This document shows, piece by piece, positions 1 to 10,915 of a DNA stretch of 64,000 nt. Below the pieces are notes generated by a model that searched no databases, was not told the origin of the DNA, and saw only the letters and a program-made list of their open reading frames with translations. Source of the stretch: Protopterus annectens (taxonomy: Eukaryota; Chordata; Ceratodontiformes; Protopteridae). Location of the stretch: positions 223,020,774-223,084,773 of the forward strand of contig NC_056740.1 of assembly GCF_019279795.1 (NCBI RefSeq), read 5' to 3'. The translations under genes and the position numbers were made by a program. Every line of letters starts with the position of its first letter. Position 1 is the stretch's first letter.

Positions 1-1240
1 ACGAGTTGTTCAACTGAACCAACAACAGTGCATACACACTCAAAATTACTAGCTAAATGCACTTGTTCAACTTTCCAGCCGTTCTCAAAATAGAACACAC
101 AGCAGCATGACCGCAGATTGGAAGTATACCATTCACAAAGCAGAACACAGCAGCAGCTAAAAACTCACTGACTTGATTTCAATTATACCTGGTCTCGTTT
201 CCAGCATAAATACTTGCATTTTCTAGCTTAAATGCTTGCACAGTTTAAATGCGGACAGAAAAAAAAAATTCTCACAGCAGCGAAAGTTTCTCAGTCTGTT
301 TTCCTGCTTCAAGATTACTGTCGGACCGGAAGAAAACCATTATCACAGCAACTAAACTTACTCAGTCCTTAGTTTAATCCCTTTTGCGTTATTTATTCCT
401 ACGTGGACAGACACACACATTATTTCTGAAATCCACACAACAGTTAGAGACTGCAAGACGCCCGGTACCTTTGTCCAACACGATGCTCATATTAGCAGCC
501 TGTTGTAAGCCTTTTCTTCATCACGATCTACACAGACCTTCACCAAAGTAAGTATAATAGCTAACCACATGCTTAAAAATGCAGCCGCTGATCGCTAAAA
601 CAAGTGCCAAATGAAGTGTAGGTTACAGCCATGCAGCTACTGTTCCATCTGTAAGCATACGGAGACCAACAACAAAGCGCAAGTGAGGACAACGTACTTT
701 CAGCGTAATAAAGCTTTTAATTACCGCTTTCGTGAAACCTCAGAAAATACGCTAAAAGAATCATTGCTTGCTTTTTATATCAAGTGCTAACCAACTTAAA
801 CGAAAAACAATTTGTTGCTATTACCAATAATAAATGAAATAGTGCATAATTAACCTTTTACCATCCCCCCAGCTTCCGTCTCAAGAATACAGGCGCCAAA
901 TTTAAAAACAAAACCAAATGGAGCACACAAATAAAAATCACCAGCAGAACTACATAAATAATAAGCTAAAAACTCAGCAGCAATATTACAAATTAAAAGC
1001 ACATTCCACCCTTACAAACAATAAGTCTACTAATGTGCACTTTAAAAAAGTAAAACATATCATGGCTAGGAACGCATAGACTGTAAAATTACATTTATAT
1101 ACACTAATAAGACTTACCTAACTATGAATTATCCCGACGCTCGAGAAGATGCAGACAAAACAAACTTTTCTGAAGTCCTTCACACGAAATGGAGCCGACA
1201 GGATTCACTTCGATAGAAAAGAAGTTCCACACAGCAGCTA
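1..1240. other. Unassigned non-coding DNA
   Basis: No reading frame with family resemblance, no terminal repeats and no RNA gene could be recognised here. The stretch is A-rich on the plus strand, with scattered AATAAA-like strings. It could be the worn flank of a retroelement or host intergenic DNA; nothing in it decides between these. Confidence 0.5.
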
Positions 1241-1274
1241 ATCCATTTTAATAGGGTAACAGTGGGCTGGGCAA

Positions 1275-1420
1275 GGCAGCGATGACATCACAATGTGGGA
1301 GGATCACAGGGGCTTCTATACAGTATGCAAATAAGGCAGTGTTAACGTCACTTTGGGGGAGGAAACATCCCTGGATCTACTCAAAGAGGTACGGCAGATG
1401 TGACGTCATTATTTAAAAGC
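1275..1420 (+). promoter_or_regulatory. Candidate promoter: three CRE-like repeats plus TATA-like box
   Basis: Three degenerate units of about 60 bases each carry GGCAG followed by a CRE-like core: TGACATCA at 1283-1290, TAACGTCA at 1343-1350 and the perfect palindrome TGACGTCA at 1401-1408. Units one and two also share a GGGAGGA-type string after the core. A TATA-like TATTTAAAAG follows the last core at once (about 1410-1419). CREB/ATF factors bind TGACGTCA; that this stretch drives transcription, and whether of a mobile element or of a host gene, is inference. No coding region can be tied to it. Confidence 0.35.
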
Positions 1421-1637
1421 CGGCTAGACGGTTTTCATTTTGGTTTGAAAAATGAAACTAAAATAGTACGGAGAGTTAGGAAGCTAGGCTGTAAAACAGT
1501 TTAGAGGATTTTATTTTAAAGCTGCAGTTATTTTCTTTTAGGCTGTAGCACATACCAGGGAGTCAAGGAGACAGCAGGTAGAGCTATTAGATTTGCTATC
1601 CCATTGTTTTCCTTTAAGTTCTACAAATGGTTTGTAG

Positions 1638-1912
1638 GGTTTACTATTGAATATGCGAATGCACTTTGTTCGAACGGCCACCCCATCGACGCGTTTGCGC
1701 GAACCAAAAGCGCGAAAACTGTTTGCTAGCGAAACCCATTTGATGTTCGACATTACCGGCCGCACAACACCTCCACACCCATGCTACCATGGGTTAGACA
1801 GGGGTGAGGTTTTGCCGTTCGCACATTTGGGATTCGGTGTGCTGACGATCGCATATTCGACTTCGTGCAAGTCGAGTCGCCCATGTAAGAATCGACATTT
1901 CAATAGTAAACC
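1638..1912. mobile_element. CpG-rich foldback MITE (non-autonomous DNA transposon)
   Basis: A 275-bp insert has perfect 14-bp terminal inverted repeats (GGTTTACTATTGAA at 1638-1651 and its complement at 1899-1912). The 9-bp direct repeat GGTTTGTAG flanks it at 1629-1637 and 1913-1921. Inner inverted pairs keep the same order from both ends (GAATATGCGA at 1649 against 1849-1858; CGAACGGC at 1671 against 1814-1821), so the whole unit can fold back on itself. It holds about 25 CpG in 275 bases against a CpG-poor background, which suggests a fairly recent insertion or protection from methylation decay. It sits inside the polymerase motif of PLE-1. A GG start and a 9-bp target duplication point to Merlin- or Mutator-type transposases, but which one is open. 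It encodes nothing recognisable. Confidence 0.8.
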
Positions 1913-2020
1913 GGTTTGTAGACAATGTCTTTTTTTACATGGGATGGTACTGAAATAGAATTGATTGAATTCATTGACTATATAAATGGTACCACTGATT
2001 TTTTAAGATTTGAATACAAG

Positions 2021-2654
2021 AGTTCTGATGTTATGACAGAATTTTTGGATGTTCAAGTATTAAAAAAAGGTGGAGTTATACATTTCGAAATATATAGGAA
2101 GCCATGCTGGACGAACAGTATTCTACATCCAGTAGTATGCATCCCCAGCATATCTATCATAACATAGTAAGAGGTCAGACTCTTAGAATGTCACATCTCA
2201 CTACTAATGATGAGAGTTATAGTTTAAAACGAGATGTTAGCTGAAAATCTATCATCCAGGGGATATAGTAAATAAGAAGTGGAGGGTGTTTATCAAATGA
2301 ACAAATTGATGAGAAAAGGAAAAGGTAAGCCCTATTTGTATAAGAATCAGGATAATAATGAAAGTGTTAATAATATTGATCAACAAATGAATGTCAGTAG
2401 AATAATAATTCCTTATTCTAATAAGAATTTGAAAATTAAGGAAGTAATCAACAAAAATTGGGGTGTTTTAACTACCGATGACAGGATTGCTGAGATAGTG
2501 GGAACAAGGCCTAGTTTTTCCTACAAGAACACAAAATCACTTAAAAGGTTGTTGTGTTATGAGAATAATATGAAGGAACTAACTCAAATCATTAGACAGG
2601 GCACCTTCCCTTGTAGAGGGTGCAATCATTGTGCATATATATCTGGAAGTGACT
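2021..2654. repeat. 634-bp direct repeat, left copy
   Basis: Matches 4150-4783 base for base, with only two differences seen by eye (at 2391 and 2641). It is PLE-1 sequence from the end of the reverse transcriptase to the cysteine motif before the GIY-YIG domain. Both copies carry the same frame disruptions, so PLE-1 was already broken when it was duplicated. Confidence 0.93.
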
Positions 2655-3599
2655 ATCGTAAAGGGACAATTGGTGCGTGCAGGAAGGATGTGCAGTACTT
2701 TAAGTGATTTTAATACAGAATGCAATTTCCTCAAGGATATGTTTTCAAGTAGAGGCTATCCTATCCCTCTTTTAGAGGAACTTATAGATGAGGTATCTAA
2801 TAAAAGAATTTCTGGATACTATCAACCTCTTTTAAGTGTAAAAGTGACCAAGCAAGGGAGAATAGGGAATTGTGTAGTGAATGGCAGCACTCATAATATT
2901 AATTCACAAACTATAGTACATCTCTTGGATGATGAAAGGCACTTTAATTTGAATTTTATTACAACTTTCACCCTCGACTCATGGGCCATTTGGGCTATAA
3001 TATCCAAAAATTGGCATTTTATAGCCAATGATAGCTTTTTAATTAATAGGTTGGGGAAGTCTCCTGGAATAACTTATAGGAGGGGAAATAATCTGAAGGA
3101 ATTAACACAAAGGAACTTTAACAGGAATAGTTATAATAGACAAAAAGGAATGGCCATTTGTGGTTTTTGCAATTGGTGTAAACTGGTAAAAATAGGAAGC
3201 AGTTTCACTATTAATAATATTACATATAATATCTTCCACAAATTGAATTGCGAAACAAAATCAGTAATTTACATTGCTCTTTGTAAATGCTGCAGTGGTT
3301 TCTACATAGGGAAAACCGATCGAAGACTTTGTGATCGAATTTATGAGCATGATTATGCTATTAGAAGGGGCAATTGTTTAAATGCCTTAGCAAAACATGT
3401 GGCGTCTTTCCCTGGTCACAGCTTCGAATTTATGGCCATAGATCACATTCCTTTTTCAATTAGGGGAGGGCCATTTTCCCTGTTATTGGAATACCTAGAG
3501 TTAGAATGGCAATTGAGACTTGACGCTTTTAGAGTGCCAGGATTGAATGATAGCTGTAACATCTCAGCTGTCCTTAAGTTAAGAAGTTATCTGAGATAG
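2631..3599 (+). CDS. PLE-2 ORF: reverse transcriptase C-terminus, linker and GIY-YIG endonuclease
   Basis: An uninterrupted 322-codon frame. The first eight codons lie in the PLE-1 repeat; genuine PLE-2 sequence starts at about codon 9. Residues 1-110 are the RT thumb/linker part (SSRGYP, SGYYQP), followed by ISKNWHF and YRRGNNLKEL, both standard PLE linker strings. A CGFCNWC zinc-finger-like motif (about residue 180) precedes the GIY-YIG domain, VIYIALC...FYIGKTDRRLCDRIYEH (about 210-245), which has the catalytic Arg and His of the family. The C-terminal PGLN is the usual PLE ending. In PLEs this domain nicks target DNA. The polymerase catalytic motifs are absent because the element is 5' truncated, so the product could at most be an endonuclease. 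The ATG is simply the first available and may not be used. Confidence 0.72.
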   Translation: MHIYLEVTIVKGQLVRAGRMCSTLSDFNTECNFLKDMFSSRGYPIPLLEELIDEVSNKRISGYYQPLLSVKVTKQGRIGNCVVNGSTHNINSQTIVHLLDDERHFNLNFITTFTLDSWAIWAIISKNWHFIANDSFLINRLGKSPGITYRRGNNLKELTQRNFNRNSYNRQKGMAICGFCNWCKLVKIGSSFTINNITYNIFHKLNCETKSVIYIALCKCCSGFYIGKTDRRLCDRIYEHDYAIRRGNCLNALAKHVASFPGHSFEFMAIDHIPFSIRGGPFSLLLEYLELEWQLRLDAFRVPGLNDSCNISAVLKLRSYLR

Positions 3600-4149
3600 C
3601 CGGGGGCATTTTTATTTATTAACACATGATTTGTTGAGCATTTCTTTTGATTCGATACCTCTATCTGGTTTCAGATTTGGGTACCAGCCCTCAGTCATGT
3701 AAGTTCTTGTTCTACTATTTACATTCACTTATGCATATATCTTTTATGCAAAGTTTTACAAATAAGGTGTCCATTAGAATTTAGCAGACTTCAGTCTGTT
3801 TTTTAGTGAGTTTTGTAATTATTTTAGATTCTACTAATGTATTTAACTAGTTGTTATCCAGTGCATATATACATATTTATATTTTTAATTTAGGGAGGCA
3901 AATCTTAGTTTCATTATTAAGAGTTATTTAGTTAAGTTGATGAATTAGTAATGCAATCAATGTTTTATTATGTCATTTCCTGCCTTCCTGTTATATTAAG
4001 GCAGGCTATGTGGTTTAATTTTACTCTGATGAAGCTACAAGAGGCTTGTGGCGAAAACGCTGGATTATCGTAAAAATAAAAGTTGCGTTAAGTACTTTTT
4101 GGTTTCCTGCTGTTTGTCCAAGGTTGCCGTGGCTTTGTGGTTTTTTATT
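2655..4149 (+). mobile_element. Penelope-like element PLE-2, 5'-truncated insertion
   Basis: A second PLE subfamily starts abruptly in the last part of the reverse transcriptase (KGQLVRAGRM, matching the same site in PLE-4) and runs through the linker, the GIY-YIG endonuclease and a 550-bp 3' tail. The tail carries the GATGAAG...GGCGAAAACGC string typical of PLE ends. It ends exactly where the second copy of the 634-bp PLE-1 repeat begins. Its open frame of over 300 codons has no stop, unlike its neighbours, so it is the youngest-looking PLE in the window, although its truncated polymerase means it cannot be autonomous. Confidence 0.82.
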
Positions 4150-4783
4150 AGTTCTGATGTTATGACAGAATTTTTGGATGTTCAAGTATTAAAAAAAGGT
4201 GGAGTTATACATTTCGAAATATATAGGAAGCCATGCTGGACGAACAGTATTCTACATCCAGTAGTATGCATCCCCAGCATATCTATCATAACATAGTAAG
4301 AGGTCAGACTCTTAGAATGTCACATCTCACTACTAATGATGAGAGTTATAGTTTAAAACGAGATGTTAGCTGAAAATCTATCATCCAGGGGATATAGTAA
4401 ATAAGAAGTGGAGGGTGTTTATCAAATGAACAAATTGATGAGAAAAGGAAAAGGTAAGCCCTATTTGTATAAGAATCAGGATAATAATGAAAGTGTTAAT
4501 AATATTGATCAACGAATGAATGTCAGTAGAATAATAATTCCTTATTCTAATAAGAATTTGAAAATTAAGGAAGTAATCAACAAAAATTGGGGTGTTTTAA
4601 CTACCGATGACAGGATTGCTGAGATAGTGGGAACAAGGCCTAGTTTTTCCTACAAGAACACAAAATCACTTAAAAGGTTGTTGTGTTATGAGAATAATAT
4701 GAAGGAACTAACTCAAATCATTAGACAGGGCACCTTCCCTTGTAGAGGGTGCAATCATTGTGCATATATGTCTGGAAGTGACT
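4150..4783. repeat. 634-bp direct repeat, right copy
   Basis: Right-hand copy of the PLE-1 segment at 2021-2654. It starts immediately after the PLE-2 tail and continues without a break into the rest of PLE-1, so it reads as the downstream half of a duplicated target. Confidence 0.93.
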
Positions 4784-5184
4784 GTTTTATACACACTGAT
4801 ACAGCCCATAAGTATAAACGTAATACTGATTGTAAATCAAGAGACTTAGTATACATAGCTGTCTGTCAGACATGTTTGTGCTTCTATATAGGCAAAACAA
4901 ATAGAAGCCTTCGGGAATGAGTCAGAGAGCATATATATGTGATAAATAAAGAGGATGACCATAATGCCATGGCTCGGCATGTCTTGAGTATGGGTATGTC
5001 ACACAAGTTTAAATTTAGTGTTCTAGAACTGATTTAAACAACTGGTAGATTAGGGGACATCAAGAATCATACTGAGGAACGTGAAAATAGGTGGATAATT
5101 AGATTACAGGGTCATAAAGGACATGGTCTGAATGAGAAGGTGACTCTTAAACCATTTTTAGCAGCACGCCCCTATGCACATTAA
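4408..5184 (+). pseudogene. PLE-1 linker and GIY-YIG endonuclease, interrupted
   Basis: The frame runs through INKNWGVLTTDD and YENNMKEL (linker) and CRGCNHCAYMSGSDC (cysteine motif) into DLVYIAVCQTCLCFYIGKTNRSLRE, the GIY-YIG core. It then meets a TGA stop at 4918, just after the catalytic Arg region. The same frame continues past it with REH, ARHVLSM and FKFSVLEL, another stop near 5035, and ends at GLNEKVTLKPF and YAH. So it is a pseudogene with at least two stops in the domain, besides those upstream. It is a different subfamily from PLE-2: the cysteine motif and linker differ in most positions. Confidence 0.75.
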
Positions 5185-5530
5185 TGCATAGAGGTTATAT
5201 ATGTGTTATGTATATTTATAGTAATTTATGAGATTTCATATTTTTATCAATGGTTTATTTATACCATGATGTATGAATATATTTATTATATGTTTTGTAA
5301 TGTGTTGGTTGATAATGCGTGTTTTTTTAAAAATGGGTTGATATTATGGTGATGTAATCAAATGATGATTGGCTGCTATGCATTTGGAGTACTAATTAAA
5401 TGTGTGGCTGTTGATTGCAGTTGTTTAAAGTCTGATGAAGCATTGGAAGACGTGAAAGCACTTACTTTGTACTGCAGTGATTAAATCGTTTTTATTATAT
5501 CTGCTGTGGTGAGCCTTATCTGTTTTGTGA

Positions 5531-7689
5531 AAGTAAAACATCAGATATACTGTTAAACAAAAGCTTCCAGATCTTTCTCACTTTCTTCTCTCCTAGCTTC
5601 CAGACTTTCACTGTAATACTATCTATTCCCAGAGATTTTTTCTGAATATTAGTTATGCATCACCATTTTTATCTCACCTCCTCCTATCTTAATAAATTTG
5701 TTGAGCCTCATCTCAACATCCTGTGATCTTATCTTTTTTATCTATAGACTGTAATGTCTCAGAGCAGGATAGTGTTCAATTTATGCATGTTTTGAAGTCC
5801 ATCCCTTGGAGTGGCACATCATCCCCAATCCTTTTATTAAGCTGAAAGTAGATACCAGATGCCTCATTCTCTGCTAAGAATATAAGTCTTAAATTGCATG
5901 TCTTCATGGACTCTGCTTTTCAATGTTTTTCTTACAAAGTGACACATTAAATATTAGGAAATTAGCAAATGTAATACACAGCAATGCATAAAGGAATAAT
6001 TAATAAATGCAATCAATGCACAGTATCAGTGGCAGTATGTAAGCAAAAGCAATACATAATAGCATAAACAGTACTACTGATAATCATTACTGTCAGTATT
6101 AGTAACGTGTATTTGTTCTTTTTAATCAAATGCTCTGCTCTCTACAAGACAACTGATTTGTGTAATTTAATAAACCATTTCTGGATCTGGCTTCCATATA
6201 TGTGCCAAAGTAATATTCATGTTGAAAGGAGCCTACCACTTGATTCTTCAAACCTGAAACACAAATTGCTAGCAGTTAGAGACTGTTGCAGAGGCCATTG
6301 TTAGTCCAACTTGTCTAGCTTGTTTATATATCACATCACTTTAATATTGTCTTTGCTTATTAAAAGGTGGTCTGGCTGAAAGCTGTCTTTGAAGGCTGTC
6401 AGTTTATAAACTGCTTATTTTCCTTCATATTGGTATAACCCAATTTTTCCTGCTGAGACCAACTGCTGTGTTCCATTAAGTTGTTGAGGTGGGCTCACCA
6501 AGCATAATCAGTTGAGTCTCTGGTCAGCATTTGTACTTTTGATAGTTAAAGTAATGCCACTCCTGTTTATAAGTTGCCCATGCCCTGTGGGATGTCAATC
6601 ATTATATCAAGAGGAGCTGTACAGAGGATACACATGTTTCTGAGATATCACTGTATCTTTACCAAATGCAATCTTACTTTATGGACCAAAGGAATGCAAA
6701 AATAAATGCACACAAATTCTCCCAGAAACTGACTTGCTGCTATAGTCTGTTACTGAGAAAAAGGTATAAAAAAGATGGAAGGCTTGTTGAATCTATGTGC
6801 ATTTGTTCTATGCTGGAGCACATTCATCTGTACTTAATGTATGAATGTCCTTATAAATGTTAGTGTTGTAGGGGGGAGTCATAGAGTATTTCCTGCAACT
6901 GTTATTCCCAGAGAGTGGATCAATAGTTTGAATACTATGTTGCGCCAGCAGTTCATTTGTTTTTGTTACTACTAAACAGATGTCCGAATATGGAAAGATG
7001 GTTATATTTTGCTTCTGAAGGTGTGACTAAATGGATTTGGTAAACGCTGTAAGGACTGTGGGCAGCCTGGGTAGTAGAGTTGAAAACTGGATATAATGAT
7101 GAACTAAGTGGAATACAAGCTATTTTTTGTAATTAAGTATCATTAGAATGTGAAAATATATATCTTTAGTCTTTAGTGTAGCCATGTTCAAGTCCCAGTC
7201 TATGAAAATCACATAACTTAATCTCTCTAATCCCTAACACATACTGTTTATCATTTTCATTATAGTACATCTGTAAGTTCTATATGTCACTACTCTAGAT
7301 AATGTAAAAACTGTTCATGGTGGATTTTGTTGACTACCTTTTTAAACCACATTTTATATTCCTTTGTTTAAGCGTGCTCTATTATTGTATAAATTATTCT
7401 TATTTTTACCACTCGATGTATGTTCACATTCTGGGCTGAGATGAAAATAGATCCAATGGGATCAGTTCTCCATTCCAGTTAATAAACTGTATGACTAAAT
7501 AAATAAATGAATCAATTACATCTTCAGACTCAACATTTTCAATGTATTTGTATTTATAATTTTTTTTCAGATCTGATAAATCTATAACTGACCTTGAGGG
7601 ATTCCTTAAAAGATGTACAACAGGAAACTGGAAAAAAATGTCCTAAATTAATATAGTGGATTATTCACTGATCATAACCTCATTATGTG
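5531..7689. other. Unassigned non-coding DNA between PLE-1 and PLE-3
   Basis: No frame longer than 65 codons and none resembling a known family. The base composition is ordinary AT-rich and no terminal repeats or tRNA-like boxes were found. It may contain decayed repeats too old to recognise by eye. Confidence 0.5.
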
Positions 7690-7703
7690 TTCAAGACATG
7701 GAT

Positions 7704-8842
7704 CAATTCTCTGTGTGGAAACAGAGTCAGGGATCAACTCCACCAGGATAAGTCCACTTCAAAACCTTTAATAATCAGTAAAACCGAAAACATTGAAAAA
7801 GACCAAATCACAGTGGCATAAACCAGAGTTAAGCACTTCCGTTTCAAGTAATACGAAACTTCATCAGAACTGAATCTATGCCTACACACTTTTTTATTTA
7901 AAACACACCTAATTCACAGCTAATTGATCAATTAACAACCTTAAAGTGAAAAGCTTTTTTGAATGTTCATCCGTAAATGCAAAAACATTTAAAACAAATG
8001 TAAAAACATACATAACATACTTACATAAATATAACGATAATCTGCCCCTAAAGTTTGATATGCTTCAGTTGCAATAAACAACTACTAGAACAAGTATCAT
8101 TTAGACCTGGCCAACTCACAGCATTCGGTGCCAACTGCCACTTTAATTCATACATATCTAAGTGCTCATCTAGTATCTAACCCCTTGAATCTTTTTTTAT
8201 TTGCTCTATCACTGCAAATCTAAAGGAATGAACAATGCATCTGAAAGATGCCTTTACAATGCGTTGCTGTTTTTATTTTTCTTAATATCTAAAAGGTGCT
8301 CGTACATTCCATCTTTCAGTTTCCTATTAGTTTTCCCCACATAGTAGGTGGGACAATCTTGGCAACAAGCAATATATACTACAGTCTGAGAGTCACATGT
8401 GAAATGCCCCTTTATAATAATCTTAATTCCTGCAACTTCAATTCCATCTGTCACCATAATAAAAGGACATTGCTTACATCTACCTCATTTGAACATCCCC
8501 ATATTTATATAACTGGACCACTTAATATACTCAGATAATTGCTTAAGAGATCTATCTCTTTTATAAACAATATGTGGAACACTACCCACCTGTTTTAAAA
8601 TATCTTTGTACAATAAAAACAGGGTCCAGTTTATTCTAATACTCTTTGAAATAGAAGGACTGTCCAATGTAAAAATGGTGACAAATAAACATGAATCACC
8701 TTAGTTACTTCTCCAACAGTTATTCACCCAGACATCGTCCTGACTCATACCTGAAAAACTATTATCAACATTGACTGAGCATAATAATGGTACAAAACCC
8801 CCCCTTGACTCTCTTATCTACTACTTCATTTTTAATGTCCAT
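7704..8842. repeat. PLE-3 inverted arm, left
   Basis: Reverse complement of 11935-13048 with roughly 85-90% match by eye. It contains the end of the RT, the linker, the GIY-YIG domain and the tail. Together the arms could form a 1.1-kb hairpin with a loop of about 3.1 kb (including the later LTR). Confidence 0.88.
8254..8667 (-). pseudogene. PLE-3 GIY-YIG endonuclease (left arm)
   Basis: Minus-strand coding remains carry YKRDRSLKQL (linker), then VVYIACCQDCPTYYVGKTNRKLKDGMYEH, the GIY-YIG core with its Y-V-G motif, Arg/Lys and His. The cysteine motif lies in a different frame from the start of the linker, so at least one frameshift separates them (around 8485), and another break follows NSNAL near 8260. 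It is the main copy; the other is in the right arm on the opposite strand. Confidence 0.75.
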
Positions 8843-9156
8843 CAGAAATTCCATAGGATAACCCCTTTGCATAAACATTATCCAAAATTTTATCACATTC
8901 ATTCATAAACCTTTCAAATTCTGTTACCATATGAGCCGCCCTCACCAGTTGGCCTTTTACTGGAATCTCAGGTGCCAACTTGCGTAATGAAGATATGAAT
9001 TAGAAAAATTTGGTTTTCTATGGATGACACATGGCAACCCTTATCCACACCCTTACTAGGTTCAATGTCCAAAAAGGATATCCTTTCTCGACTACATTTA
9101 TAAGAAAATTTAAAAATGCAGTGGTGTTATTCAAATATGAAATAAATTCATCCAGC

Positions 9157-9582
9157 CTAATCAGAGTCCACCCATAAAATAACTATGTCTTCCAAATAAC
9201 GTGTGTAAAATGCCCAAAACTGCTGGTAACTACTATCAAAAATAAAATGAGTCTCCCAGTAGGCCATCACTAAGTTATCAAAACTGGGGGCACGAGCTGC
9301 CCCCATAATAACACGTAGTCTGTTTAAATAATTGGCCTTCAAAAAAATGAAATTATTAGATAACACAATGTCCATAAGAGTAGTGACTACGTTTACTCTT
9401 TCCAGTGTCAAATTGCCCAACATTGTTAACATTTCCTTGAGCCATTCAACTCCAATTTGATGGGGTATAACAGAATATAAACTGATTACATCAACTGTTG
9501 TGAAAATGCAATTCTGCTCAAAGGGCAATTCATTTAGTCTCATAAAAAACTGCGAAGAGTCTCTACAAATCTGTGATATCCT
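9157..9582 (-). pseudogene. PLE-3 reverse transcriptase core
   Basis: Minus-strand frame with PLE RT motif A as TTVDVISLYSVIPHQIGVEW (D-x-x-S-L-Y-x-x-I-P is the PLE signature), then MGAARAPSFDNLVMAYWE (normally MG.P.APS.ANL.M) and YTRYLEDIVILW (normally YIDD). The second catalytic Asp position is changed to Glu-Asp, so activity is unlikely. The stretch from 9544 to 9582 (ITDLCRDSS) joins the solo LTR and continues on its other side. A different residue set from PLE-1 shows another subfamily, close to PLE-4. Confidence 0.78.
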
Positions 9583-10915
9583 TGTGACACCCCTGCACTG
9601 GATCAGTAATCAAGGAGCCTCAGTCCTCTCCACTAGCACCATTGAGGTGTGTACATTGGGGGGGTAACAAGTACATACACAGTAAAGTAAAATTTCTCTT
9701 AAGAGCATACAGCGATCACAGTTAGTCTGGGGCTGGTTTCTCCCTTTCTCTCTAGATCCCCAATAAGACTCCCCACTGGCACAGATATAGAATTCAGATC
9801 TCAGCTGAGTAGTCAAGCCAAAACCTCCAGCACCCTCTCTGTCCAACAAGTGCTTCATGTCCCTGCTCAAGTAGTTGACACACACACACACACACACACA
9901 CACACCTTAAGATTTGATTTATATACAAACACACAGACACCCCTGGGGAAGGCTGGCACAGGTTCTCCAGCTGTGCCCACTTTCTGCCCAGACTATAAGG
10001 TAGTAATCACTGCCACCAACTACTCTTATGAGCTACTTATAAGGCAATTTCACTGTGTAATATTACTGTTATCCAAATAGTAAGTGTGCCGAATGGCAAG
10101 GCTATTGGAGTGGCTTGGACAGTATCACCAAATACATGCAATGTACACTAAGAGCTTAAATTATTTCTACACAAAACAGCCACAGTTGAAAGATTTAAAA
10201 ATATTTAATAATAAATAATAAAAGCACAATATAAATCTCATCAATTCAACACAGTGCTAATCAAGAGTTCAGAGATGACAGGAAACTTGTAAAACAATAT
10301 TGTAGGATAGTCTGATATAAATATAGAAAAACAGACAGACTAATCTGGATAAATTCCTATCTAACTCTGAGAGAAATACTAAAGTCTAAGATCCTACTTA
10401 CAGAGCAAAGCAAGTGCTGGTGAGCTGATGTCAGCTTCAGACAAAATACAAAATGCTCAATTCTCTGTCTCTGAGAAAGTCTTAAATTGATAACACAGTA
10501 CTGCTGAGTCATTTCACATTATTTTTGACACTTTGGTTTAGTTTCCCAGGCTCACAGGACTTAAATTGTTTAACATTTCTCTGATTTTGCATCTGCCAGG
10601 GAACCACAGCAATAAACGACACTTTACATATAAAACCTAGTAATTAACTCTTGTCCTAAGACAATAGAAACAATTTCTTAGTCCAGACATCCTGTCTCCG
10701 AGCTTGAGATCAAACAGTCATAAAAGGCTTTCCTTATCAGGTTTCTTCCAGCAGGGTGTACTGCGGTTACATTTTTGAAGTTCGGTACAGCATATAGTTT
10801 AATCATAACACATAGTTCTCTTTACATTTGTAGAACAAGCTTGTGGATTATATTAATATTTACAATGACATAGAATTGTGTACAAAATTCTATGTAGCTA
10901 GGCTGGCAGCCTTCA
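9583..10915 (-). mobile_element. Solo LTR of a gypsy-like family
   Basis: Read on the minus strand it begins TGAAGGCTG and ends TCACA. It aligns along its whole length with the 5' LTR at 41766-43024, though clearly diverged (perhaps 75% by eye), so it is an older or different subfamily. No internal region remains, as expected after recombination between two LTRs. It lies in the RT of PLE-3, in the same sense as its host. No clear target duplication is visible. Fossil. Confidence 0.82.
9878..9905. repeat. (AC)n microsatellite within the solo LTR
   Basis: About 13 AC units. The same position in the LTRs at 42.7 kb and 45.96 kb has a GT run on the plus strand, so the tract is part of the LTR family rather than a later gain. 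Confidence 0.9.

Larger units (their letters stand above)
1590..2654 (+). mobile_element. Penelope-like element PLE-1, upstream part
   Basis: This is the upstream piece of a Penelope-like retroelement, 5' truncated. On either side of the small insert at 1638-1912 the reading runs FKFYKWFVDNVFF then TWDG, which is the PLE reverse-transcriptase motif 5 (usual form YIDD..F.WDG, here VDN). Downstream come the PLE strings FLDVQV and IYRKP, then the linker to the endonuclease with NKNWGVL and a CRGCNHC zinc-finger-like motif. The frame is interrupted, including a one-base slip at the T run near 1927 and a stop in the linker, so it is dead. It stops at 2654, where PLE-2 begins, and resumes at 4150 with 634 bases repeated. 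The left edge is soft. Confidence 0.75.
4150..5530 (+). mobile_element. Penelope-like element PLE-1, downstream part with 3' tail
   Basis: Continues PLE-1 through the GIY-YIG endonuclease to a 3' tail that carries TGATGAAGCATTGGAAGACG and an A/T-rich end (about 5420-5530), the arrangement seen at the other PLE ends in this window. No poly(A) is present, as is normal for PLEs. The right edge was placed where resemblance to other PLE tails stops and may be off by tens of bases. Confidence 0.75.

Noticed and set aside
1647-1958. 103-codon frame in a CpG-rich stretch, possibly a host first exon under a CpG island
   Set aside because: The stretch is bounded by inverted ends and a 9-bp target duplication, and the PLE reading rejoins across it; it is a foldback transposon.
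2631-3599. Host GIY-YIG nuclease gene
   Set aside because: The linker, cysteine motif, PGLN ending and tail are those of PLEs, and the same arrangement occurs four more times in the window.
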